From: GCA-2683135 sp964507445
Lineage (GTDB): Bacteria > Planctomycetota > GCA-002687715
Direction: 5' to 3'
Assembly: GCA_964507445.1 (NCBI GenBank)
Contig: CAZDQF010000001.1
Location: forward strand, 248,001-312,000
DNA: 64,000 nt
The position numbers were made by a program, and so were the translations under genes. The notes beneath the pieces were generated by a model. It saw only the letters and a list, made by a program, of their open reading frames with translations, made no database searches and had not been told where the DNA came from. Shown here piece after piece: positions 16,378-23,840 of this stretch (within the stretch, counting starts at the first letter, position 1; each line of letters starts with the position of its first letter).

Positions 16378-17067
16378 ATGCCCGCGCCTGACCCCGCCAC
16401 CGACCTCGTCCGATCCGCTGCGGACTTCCACTGCTCCCTGTCGTCGGCGCAAGCGTCCGCCCTCCTGACCTGGCGGGACCGGCTGCTGGAGGAGAACCGC
16501 GTGGTCAACCTGACAGGCGTCAGAAATCCGGAGGACGCCACGACCCGGCTGATCCTGGACAGCCTCGCCATCGGCCTGCACCTGCGAGACCGTGCCTCGG
16601 ACACCGTGGAGACCGTGCTGGACTTCGGCTCCGGTGGTGGCGTCCCGGGCGTCCCCATGGCCACAGCCTGGCCCGGGCTCCGGGTCGTCCTGGTGGAGTC
16701 CCGCCGCCGCAAGACGGACGCCATGGCCAGGATCATGGGAGACGTAGGCCCACAGAACGCTCACGTGCTCCACGGTCGGCTCGACGAGTTACGCGCCCAG
16801 GACAGCGACCTGGACCACGGCTTCGATCTGGTGACGAGCAAGGCCGTGGGCACGCTCGGCGCGGTGGTGGAGCAGACCGCGGAGCTCCTCCGTCCCGGCG
16901 GTGCCCTGGTGGTCTGGAAGGGCCATGACCTGGACAGCGAGGAGCGGGACGAAGGACGACGGGCCGCCCGAAGCTGTGGTCTCCGCCCACTCGACGACAT
17001 CGCCTATGAGGCGTACCGTCCCTCCAGGCTCATCCGGTACCTGAGCCCCGGAGTCGAACATGGCTGA
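16378..17067 (+). CDS. rsmG: 16S rRNA (guanine527-N7)-methyltransferase RsmG
   Basis: A 229-residue SAM-dependent methyltransferase that modifies G527 of 16S rRNA. Diagnostic motifs are ENRVVNLTGVR before the fold, the SAM loop DFGSGGGVPGVP, VVLVESRRRKTD, and FDLVTSKAVG (usually V.(A/S)RA). Length is typical for GidB/RsmG. In many bacteria it lies beside gidA or parAB; here its neighbour is a MazG-like gene whose start overlaps its last eight bases, so the two are cotranscribed. ATG 16378 is the natural start. Confidence 0.93.
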   Translation: MPAPDPATDLVRSAADFHCSLSSAQASALLTWRDRLLEENRVVNLTGVRNPEDATTRLILDSLAIGLHLRDRASDTVETVLDFGSGGGVPGVPMATAWPGLRVVLVESRRRKTDAMARIMGDVGPQNAHVLHGRLDELRAQDSDLDHGFDLVTSKAVGTLGAVVEQTAELLRPGGALVVWKGHDLDSEERDEGRRAARSCGLRPLDDIAYEAYRPSRLIRYLSPGVEHG

Positions 17068-17407
17068 CACCCACTCCCTGGAATCCCTTCGTCGGCGCTT
17101 TGACGGCATCCTCCACGGACTCCATCACCCTCCCCTGGGGTCCTCCACCGCCTTGGCGGAGGAGTGCGGAGAGGTGGCGCGCCTGCTCCTGGACCACCAC
17201 GCATACGGCGTCCCCCTGAACAAGGACGCCCTGGCCGCGGAGCTCCTGGACGTGGTGGTGTGTGTCTGCGAGATCGCCTCCCTTCACGACATCGACCTGG
17301 ACGCCGCGGCCGCGGCGAAGGTGGAGGACCTGGAGGAGCGGGCCCCGCGGTGGCGGGACGAATTGGCCGAGGCGCTCAGAAGAGCGCGCGGTGAGACCGA
17401 GGACTAA
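17060..17407 (+). CDS. MazG-like nucleotide pyrophosphohydrolase superfamily protein
   Basis: A 115-residue all-alpha protein. It shows the metal-binding pattern of the MazG/dUTPase-like superfamily: EECGE in the second helix (residues 34-38) and ELLD in the next (about 61-64), matching ExxE...ExxD. Such enzymes hydrolyse non-canonical or excess nucleoside triphosphates. The closest fit is the short MazG-like form, not the duplicated E. coli MazG. It overlaps rsmG by 8 bp with ATG at 17060. Substrate cannot be predicted. Confidence 0.78.
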   Translation: MADTHSLESLRRRFDGILHGLHHPPLGSSTALAEECGEVARLLLDHHAYGVPLNKDALAAELLDVVVCVCEIASLHDIDLDAAAAAKVEDLEERAPRWRDELAEALRRARGETED

Positions 17408-17459
17408 CGCAAACGGGGCCGCGAGAGCGACCCCGAGCGAACTCCAGTGCGGCTGTGAC

Positions 17460-18764
17460 CTAACGGGTGGCGAGGGCCAGAGGCCGACGCATCACCTTGC
17501 GATACACGTCCTCGTGACGAGCCGCCAGGGCGTCCAGGTCGAAGCGCGAGATCACGTGACGGCGACCGAACTTGCCGAAGCGGCGGCGCAGGTCGGCGTC
17601 CTTGATCAGGGGCTCGAGGGCGTTGGCCAGACCGAGCACGTCACCGACGGGCGCGAGGAAGCCGCTCTTGCCGTCCACGAAGGACTCGCGGGTGCCACCT
17701 GAATCCGTGGCCACCACCGGCTTCTCCATCAACTGGGCCTCGAGGATGCAGCGCGGGCAACCCTCGAAGTGATAGCCGGGGAGCGCGACGATGTCCGAGC
17801 CCTTGTAGACGGCCCGCATCTCGCCCTGGGTGGCGTCGATGAGCTTGTGCACCACGCCGGAGAAGCCGTTGGCCAACAGGTACTGGTCCAGCTGCTCCAT
17901 GGCGACGGGGGTGCCGCTGCCGGCGAACACCACGCGGAAATCGAGGCCGCGCTCGAACAGGATCTGCAGCGCGTCCAGCAGGAGCTTGTGCCCCTTCTCG
18001 ACGACGATGCGGGCGGGCAGCAGGATCACCGGGTGGCAATCCAGAATGTCGAACTTGTCCCGCAGGTAGCCACCACGGACGCCGGCCGGGTCATAGAACG
18101 TCGGGTCGGCGCCGGTCCACAGGTTCGTGAGGTCGTGGTCCGGAACCAGGTTCTGGGCGGAATCGGAGACCGCGGTGACCGCGTCCGCCAGATCGGCGGA
18201 GCGGGTGAACTGCTTGATGACCTCATCCAGCATGGCCTTGTGGTCGTCCGGGAGCTCCATCTTGGGCATCTCACCGCCATGCATCTGGATCATGAGCGGG
18301 ATGTTCCAGTCGCGGGCGAAGCTGCTGACGATCACGCCGGCCTCGGTCTCGGCCACGTGGTTGGCGATGACGTCGGGGCGATGGCGCCGTGCCAGGGACG
18401 AGAGCGTGCTCTCGAGCCGGGCCGCGATGCGGTCACGCTGGGAGCCTTCGGCGGCCTCCCGGTAGTGGATGGGGTGGTAGCTGATGGTGCTCGGACCGTA
18501 GGTCTCGATCCAGCCATGGGTCGTGACCCGGCTGAGGAAGACCTTGTGGATGTGGATCTCCTGGCGACGCACGAGGGCGCGATCGAGCACGTCCACGTCA
18601 AGCACGGCGCCTCCCAGCTCCGCGGGGTCGAGGATGAAGCGAACCAGCGTCAAGCCCTCGAGCGAGGCCTTCTTGGTGCGGCGGGGGCTGCGGGTTCTGC
18701 GGTCCAGGGGAAGGGTCTGAGCAGACCCGGTACTCAACTCGGTTCCGGTGCGTGAAGTCCACAT
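17460..18764 (-). CDS. Family 4 glycosyltransferase
   Basis: A 434-residue GT-B fold retaining glycosyltransferase. The C-terminal half carries the GT4 core: ILLPARIVVEKGHKLLLDAL, FRVVFAGSGTP, and the E-x7-E donor-binding region around GYHFEGCPRCILEAQLMEKP followed by VVATDSGGTRE. The N-terminal half contains the acceptor-side motif MIQMHGGEMPK. It probably builds a surface polysaccharide or glycolipid; the sugar is unknown. No membrane segment is present. ATG at 18762-18764 is preferred over a TTG 45 bases upstream. No other polysaccharide genes lie next to it. Confidence 0.88.
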   Translation of the reverse strand: MWTSRTGTELSTGSAQTLPLDRRTRSPRRTKKASLEGLTLVRFILDPAELGGAVLDVDVLDRALVRRQEIHIHKVFLSRVTTHGWIETYGPSTISYHPIHYREAAEGSQRDRIAARLESTLSSLARRHRPDVIANHVAETEAGVIVSSFARDWNIPLMIQMHGGEMPKMELPDDHKAMLDEVIKQFTRSADLADAVTAVSDSAQNLVPDHDLTNLWTGADPTFYDPAGVRGGYLRDKFDILDCHPVILLPARIVVEKGHKLLLDALQILFERGLDFRVVFAGSGTPVAMEQLDQYLLANGFSGVVHKLIDATQGEMRAVYKGSDIVALPGYHFEGCPRCILEAQLMEKPVVATDSGGTRESFVDGKSGFLAPVGDVLGLANALEPLIKDADLRRRFGKFGRRHVISRFDLDALAARHEDVYRKVMRRPLALATR

Positions 18765-18866
18765 GATTCGGTGCGTCTCACTTGGGCAGGACTGGACGAA
18801 ACACCGCAAATAATGGGGATTTGTGGCGGTTCGCCGCTCTTCGAGGGTTCAGGCTGAGGGAGACTA

Positions 18867-18982
18867 CCCCCGAAATTCGGGGGCGCCGGATCAACCTGAG
18901 AGACCGGATGGACCCGGGCCGTGAACTTGCAACAACTTTCAGATTTTCTTCCTCCTCGCGGCGGTTAGTCGGAACCAACCGC
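18867..18982. repeat. Two inverted repeats in the gt4-nagB divergent intergenic region
   Basis: The 263-bp region between the divergent glycosyltransferase and NagB/PIG-L genes holds a perfect 17-base palindrome (CCCCCGAA-A-TTCGGGGG, 18867-18883) and a second inverted repeat (GCGGTT and AACCGC, 18961-18966 and 18977-18982, 10-base loop). The second lies 33-67 bases before the nagB-like ribosome site. Both could be operators or RNA hairpins; no regulator is adjacent. Confidence 0.5.
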
Positions 18983-19027
18983 AGGGCAGACCTTTAACTT
19001 CCGCCTTCTCGGGCGGAGGATGGGCCC

Positions 19028-20524
19028 ATGAGGTCCCAGAGAATCGGAGCCAGCGGGTTGCGCCTGACCGTGGTGGGGAGCGCGGAAGAGGCCACCTTCG
19101 CGGCGCTGCAACGGCTCATGGAGACCGTGGCCCGGCCTCGGGCCTGCGTCGGACTCGCCACCGGGGGGACCTTCGCCCCCATGTTTCGAAGCGTGGTCAA
19201 TGCACACGAGAACGGGAGCCTCGACCTTCGAAACGTGACCTTCACCCACCTGGACGAGTACACCGGCATCGACCCGGACACCCCAGGTGGGATGGTGCAC
19301 GAACTGCGTGAGGCCCTGTTCGCCCCTCTGGGGACCGGCTACCACGCGTTCCACCCCGTGCCTGCCCAGGCGGACGACCCCGTGACCGAACATCTGGCCC
19401 TCCTCGACGAGCTGGGGCCCCTCGACCTCCAGTTCCTCGGGGTCGGCCGCAACGGCCACGTGGCCTTCAACGAACCGGGGACGTCCTTCGTCCTCCGCAG
19501 CCACGTGACCCGCCTCGCGGACGACACCGCGGAAGCCAACGCAGCGCGTTTCCCCACGGGCGCTCACCCCGAGTCGGCCGTGACCATGGGGCCCCGAGGC
19601 ATCCTGGACGCCCGCAAGATCTGCCTGGTCGCGATTGGCGACAGCAAGGCCGCCGCCGTGCGCGCCATGCTGGAGGGCCCGATCTCCCCGCAATGTCCAG
19701 CGTCCGTCGTCCGCTTGCATTCCGATGCGGAGGTCATCCTCGATGAGGCCGCCGCCGCCCACCTGTCGGAAGGGGTCTGGGCCTCCCCCGAGACCTGCGA
19801 GACCGCCGTCCTGGACTCCCAGACCCTGGACCCACAGGGTCCGGTGGTGGTCATTTCACCCCATCCGGATGACGCCTCCATCTCCTGCGGTGGCCTCCTG
19901 GTCTCGCTCCCCGCGGGCACATCCAAGCACATCGTCACCATGACCACGGGGTCCCGGGCCCAGGTCCCGGGTGACCTGCGGCCGGACGAGGTCACCGACC
20001 TGCGGGAATCGGAGGTGCAGCAGGAGGCGCGCATCCTCGGATGCGGCACCTCGTTCCTCCGCTGCCGGTATTACGACTCGGGGGTCTTCGAGCGGACGGA
20101 CGTGGACGCCCTGATCGCCGAGCTGGAGCGCCTCTCCCCCGCCTGGGTCCTCGCCCCCTCACTCGACGATCCGCATCCCACCCACCGCCTCAGCCGACAG
20201 GTGCTGGACGCGGCGCTGGAGGGGTTGAACGAGGGAGCGTGCGCCGGGCTCGAGGTGTGGACCTTCGAGGGCGCCTGGTACCAGCACGCCCCCGAAGACG
20301 TGAACGCCCTCGTCACCTTCCATGAGGACGCTGAAGACCTCAAGCTGCGCGCCGTCCGGGCCCACGCCAGCCAGCTGGCCCGGGTGCCGTTCGACGAGGG
20401 AGCCAAGGCCCTCGCCCGGCTCCGGGCGGTCACGTTCTCCGAGTCCCACTTCGGCGGCTCGAGGCCCGGGGCGTTGACCAGACTCCCCTTGGTGGAAGCG
20501 TTCGTCCGCCAGCGATATCGCTGA
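19028..20524 (+). CDS. Glucosamine-6-phosphate deaminase fused to a PIG-L/LmbE deacetylase
   Basis: A 498-residue two-domain enzyme. Residues ~1-255 are NagB-like: GLATGGT, FTHLDEYTG with the catalytic Asp region, and GVGRNGHVAFNEPG. This domain would convert glucosamine-6-P to fructose-6-P and ammonia. Residues ~275-498 are a PIG-L/LmbE zinc deacetylase with SPHPDDASISCGG and a late DDPHPTH. Together they could deacetylate an N-acetylglucosamine compound and then deaminate it. Similar fusions are known in Bacteroidetes NagB proteins. A GGAGGA ribosome site lies 8 bases before ATG 19028. It sits alone, divergent from the GT4 gene. Confidence 0.9.
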   Translation: MRSQRIGASGLRLTVVGSAEEATFAALQRLMETVARPRACVGLATGGTFAPMFRSVVNAHENGSLDLRNVTFTHLDEYTGIDPDTPGGMVHELREALFAPLGTGYHAFHPVPAQADDPVTEHLALLDELGPLDLQFLGVGRNGHVAFNEPGTSFVLRSHVTRLADDTAEANAARFPTGAHPESAVTMGPRGILDARKICLVAIGDSKAAAVRAMLEGPISPQCPASVVRLHSDAEVILDEAAAAHLSEGVWASPETCETAVLDSQTLDPQGPVVVISPHPDDASISCGGLLVSLPAGTSKHIVTMTTGSRAQVPGDLRPDEVTDLRESEVQQEARILGCGTSFLRCRYYDSGVFERTDVDALIAELERLSPAWVLAPSLDDPHPTHRLSRQVLDAALEGLNEGACAGLEVWTFEGAWYQHAPEDVNALVTFHEDAEDLKLRAVRAHASQLARVPFDEGAKALARLRAVTFSESHFGGSRPGALTRLPLVEAFVRQRYR

Positions 20525-20544
20525 CGGACGAAGCGATTCAGGCC

Positions 20545-22521
20545 TTAGCGAGCGCCGAGCTCCGCCAGCAGGCCATAGGCCTTGTAGACCCGCTCCAGGG
20601 CATGCTTGATGCCCTCGGAGTGGACCGACACGGAGCGGCAGACGTCCTCGAGGTACATGTACCTGTTCGGCAGGCTCTGGATGTTGCCGTCGAAGATCAG
20701 GCCGACGATCTCCAGGTCCTTGTTGAAGACCGGGCTGCCCGAGTTGCCACCGATGATGTCTGCCGTGGAGACGAAGTTGTACGGCGTGTCGAGCTCCAGA
20801 TACTCCCGAGCCTTCAGCCAGCGCTCCGGGAGGTCGAAGGGGTCTTGCCCCTGCATCTCCACGTTGCGACCGAAGAGGCCGTAGAGGGTGGTGGTCCACG
20901 GCACCTTGGTGGTGCCGAGCTCGTAACCGATGCACGTCCCGTAGGTCAGGCGCAGGGTGAAGGTGGCGTCGGGATACCGCTTGTCTCCGTAGACCCTGAA
21001 GCGGGCGCGGGCGATCTGGGCTGCGGCCACCGCCTCGTCCTTCTCCGCCTGGCCCCACGCGGCCACGGCGGGCCCGCGCTGGGTCTCGACCACGCGCGCC
21101 AGGTCGATCAGGGGGTCCGCCACCGCGTCCATGTCCTCACCGGAGAGGAAGGCCTTGCGGAACGCCGGGTCCTTGACCTTGCTGTGCTCCAGGGCCCACC
21201 GTGCGGCGTCCATGCCGCCACGTCCCCCGAGCAACTTCACGTAATCGTGGTCCGGGCCCAGCAACTCGATGGCGTTGTCGAAGTTGGCGGCCAGCCTCTC
21301 GAGCTCATAGGCCTCGTCCACTGAGATCGCCGCCGTGAGACGAGCCACCATCTCCGGTGAAGGCTTGCCAGACGCAGCCCGCACCAATTGCCGTGCGAGC
21401 GTTCCAAGGTCTCCCTCCAAACGCAGGAACACCAAGGGGACGAAGACCCGGTCCCGAATCGCCCGGGTGCGCTCGTACGTGGCCATGGCTTCCTTCACCG
21501 CGGCGTCGTCTCCCACGGCCTTGAGGAACTCCTTCTCCTGGGCCTCCTTGTCGCCCCACAGGGGGCCGGTGCTCAGGCCGGTCTGATGTCCCGTATAGGC
21601 CTTCAGGCTGTTGCGCACCCCGAACAGGTCATCCAGGACCTTGATCCGCTGCGTGTCCCCCAGCGCCGCGTAGCGCGCCAGGGCCACCTCCCGACGTTCC
21701 AGCAACTTGAGGATCGCGGGGTTGTACACGTCCCGTTCGTGGCCGAGCCGCGCCATGGGCCACAGTCGAGCGGTAGACCCGGGGTTGCCGGAGACGAACG
21801 TCAACTCGCCCTCCGACGGACCGGACTTGCTCCACCTGAAGTAGTTGGCAGAGGTGTCTGCGGGCTTGCCGTCCTCGTACGCTCGAAGGAACGTCACGTC
21901 CAGGCACCAGCGCGGATAGGTGAAGTTGTCCCAGTCGCCCCCGAAGTAGGCGACCCGCATCTCCGGCGCGAACACCAGCCGTACGTCATCGTAGATCTTG
22001 TAACCGTAGGCGTGGTAGCGGGCGCCGCCGTACAGCGTGACCATCTCGACGTCATCCAGGCCGGACGACGCCTTCAACTCAGCGCTCATGGCGGCGAGGA
22101 CGGGATTGAGGCCCTCCGTACCGCCGTTGGTCTTGGCCATGACCTGATCCGTCACGTCCTGGATCATGCGCAGCTGACGAAGCTCGCCGTTCGGGCACCG
22201 CAGCTCCTGTCCACGGTCCGTCGCCAGGTACCCCTGCTTGACCAGATCCCGCTCCTTGGTGGAGAGGGCGTTGATGTACTCCAGGGCCACATGGTGGTTG
22301 GTCATCACCAGGCCGTCCGGAGACACGAAGGACCCGGAGCCACCGGAGCTCACCCGTACGCACGCCAGCCGCGCGTGGTCGATCCACGCCGGCGAAGGCT
22401 CGAACCCGTAGGCGGACTTCAGGTGTTCCAGGGGGAGGTTGTCGAAGGTCCACATCCCGGGGTCCGGAGTGGTGGACGGGGCGCCCAGGGCGGCGACGGC
22501 GAGGATCAGGACTGCGGTCAT
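20545..22521 (-). CDS. S46 family dipeptidyl-peptidase (DPP7/DPP11-like)
   Basis: A 658-residue exported serine exopeptidase that removes dipeptides from peptide N-termini. After the signal peptide come the mature start GMWTFDNLP and the chymotrypsin-like half-sites: GSFVSPDGLVMTNHHV with the catalytic His at about residue 76-77, and GGNSGSPVF with the nucleophile Ser at about 596. The family's downstream LIFDGNIQSLPNR is present. The all-alpha cap domain lies between. Length is slightly under the usual ~720. ATG at 22519-22521 gives the signal peptide and has a GGAG ribosome site. It likely serves periplasmic peptide scavenging. Confidence 0.93.
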   Translation of the reverse strand: MTAVLILAVAALGAPSTTPDPGMWTFDNLPLEHLKSAYGFEPSPAWIDHARLACVRVSSGGSGSFVSPDGLVMTNHHVALEYINALSTKERDLVKQGYLATDRGQELRCPNGELRQLRMIQDVTDQVMAKTNGGTEGLNPVLAAMSAELKASSGLDDVEMVTLYGGARYHAYGYKIYDDVRLVFAPEMRVAYFGGDWDNFTYPRWCLDVTFLRAYEDGKPADTSANYFRWSKSGPSEGELTFVSGNPGSTARLWPMARLGHERDVYNPAILKLLERREVALARYAALGDTQRIKVLDDLFGVRNSLKAYTGHQTGLSTGPLWGDKEAQEKEFLKAVGDDAAVKEAMATYERTRAIRDRVFVPLVFLRLEGDLGTLARQLVRAASGKPSPEMVARLTAAISVDEAYELERLAANFDNAIELLGPDHDYVKLLGGRGGMDAARWALEHSKVKDPAFRKAFLSGEDMDAVADPLIDLARVVETQRGPAVAAWGQAEKDEAVAAAQIARARFRVYGDKRYPDATFTLRLTYGTCIGYELGTTKVPWTTTLYGLFGRNVEMQGQDPFDLPERWLKAREYLELDTPYNFVSTADIIGGNSGSPVFNKDLEIVGLIFDGNIQSLPNRYMYLEDVCRSVSVHSEGIKHALERVYKAYGLLAELGAR

Positions 22522-22643
22522 GGAGAGGCTCCGTTTGGTTCTTCCCGCGAGTATACGGGCGAACGCCCTCCCTCTCAACGAACCCGGTGGCCAACGACCG
22601 GAACCACGCCTATGCTCTCGCCACACCATCGAGGAGTCACTCC

Positions 22644-23171
22644 ATGTTCACTGTCCTGGCCGGGTTTCTCATCAACGCCTCCGTGATCTCTCCCCCGGAG
22701 TCCACCTTCGTCATCTATCACCCTCACTTCCCCCGCAAGGTGGAGGTCAGCCTCGGCATGGGACGTGAGGCGGAAAAGGTCAGCGTCAGCCACTTGACCG
22801 TGACCCTCGATGAAGAGGGATTCAAGAAGGCCGCGCCCGGCTTCAGCTGGCACCTGGCCAACGCCCGGTTGACGACGTCCCGACCCCTGAAGGTCGGCGG
22901 CGTCACGCTCAAGCCGGGAGAGCACTCCATTCGCGCGCGCAAGAACGACGATGGGACCTGGAGCCTGCTGTCGGACTCGCCCCAGCGCTTCGCCCGGAAG
23001 GCGACCAAGGACGCCCGCGCCCTGCGCACCGAGTTCATCCCGGACTCACACAAGATGGAGCACATGACCATCGACATCCACCCCAGCGGCGACAAGTCCG
23101 AGACCACCTTGTGGCTGGTGGTCCACATGGGCAGCTACATCGCCAGGTCCCTGGTGGAGCTGGAGGACTGA
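22644..23171 (+). CDS. Hypothetical protein, possibly DUF2911-like
   Basis: A 175-residue protein with a hydrophobic N-terminus (MFTVLAGFLINASVIS). A beta-rich body follows, with the segment KVGGVTLKPGEHSIRARKND, which recalls the DUF2911 strand pair (a Gly/Pro-turn then a polar strand). The rest does not match that family convincingly. Export is plausible but the signal is weak. GAGGAG lies eight bases before ATG 22644, deciding the start. It ends four bases before yceH, so the two form an operon. Confidence 0.65.
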   Translation: MFTVLAGFLINASVISPPESTFVIYHPHFPRKVEVSLGMGREAEKVSVSHLTVTLDEEGFKKAAPGFSWHLANARLTTSRPLKVGGVTLKPGEHSIRARKNDDGTWSLLSDSPQRFARKATKDARALRTEFIPDSHKMEHMTIDIHPSGDKSETTLWLVVHMGSYIARSLVELED

Positions 23172-23175
23172 CCCC

Positions 23176-23832
23176 ATGGACAGCCTCGTTCATCCCGAAC
23201 GCCCCCTCGACCCCACGGAGCGGCGGGTCCTTGGCGTGCTGCTCGAGAAGGAGTTGGCCACGCCCCAGCTCTATCCCCTATCGGTGAACGCTCTCACCGC
23301 CGGGTGCAATCAGAAGAACAACCGGGACCCGGTGACCCATCACGCGGAGTTCGAGGTCGAAGGCACCCTCCGGTCGCTCTTCATCAAGCGCTGGGTGACC
23401 AACGCCTCCGGAGACGGCCGGGTGACCAGGCACCGCCACCGCGCGGAGGAGCTCCTCTCGCTGGACCAGGAAGCCCGGGCGGTCCTCGCAGAGCTTCTCC
23501 TGCGCGGCCCGCAACAGCCGGGGCAGCTCCGCACCCGCACCGCGCGCATGACGAAGGAGGTGGAGGACCCACGAGGCGTAGACGCCGCACTCGAGACCCT
23601 GGAGCAGGCCGGCCTGGCTCGACGCCACCCCCGCGTCCCGGGCGAGCGCCATGACCGCTGGGGGCAAACCCTGGGCGCTGAAGAGGAAGTCCCAGCCCCT
23701 GTGGAGCCCCCTGCCCCCGAGGTGGCTCCGACCGAATCGGACCCCGGCTCAACGACGGCCCCCGACCTGGTCAGCCGGGTAGAGGAGCTGGAACGGCGCG
23801 TGGCGGAGTTGGAGTCCCGCCTGCAGGACTGA
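23176..23832 (+). CDS. YceH family (DUF480) protein
   Basis: A 218-residue member of the DUF480/YceH family. The opening LDPTERRVLGVLLEKELATP, then YPLSVNALTAGCNQKNNRDP, is almost diagnostic. The fold is two winged-helix domains, suggesting nucleic-acid binding, but the function is not settled. A Pro/Glu-rich linker (about 165-195) and a short C-terminal coiled coil (VEELERRVAELESRL) follow, as in other members. It begins four bases after the preceding gene, with GGAGG upstream. Confidence 0.9.
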   Translation: MDSLVHPERPLDPTERRVLGVLLEKELATPQLYPLSVNALTAGCNQKNNRDPVTHHAEFEVEGTLRSLFIKRWVTNASGDGRVTRHRHRAEELLSLDQEARAVLAELLLRGPQQPGQLRTRTARMTKEVEDPRGVDAALETLEQAGLARRHPRVPGERHDRWGQTLGAEEEVPAPVEPPAPEVAPTESDPGSTTAPDLVSRVEELERRVAELESRLQD

Positions 23833-23840
23833 CGCGTCCC

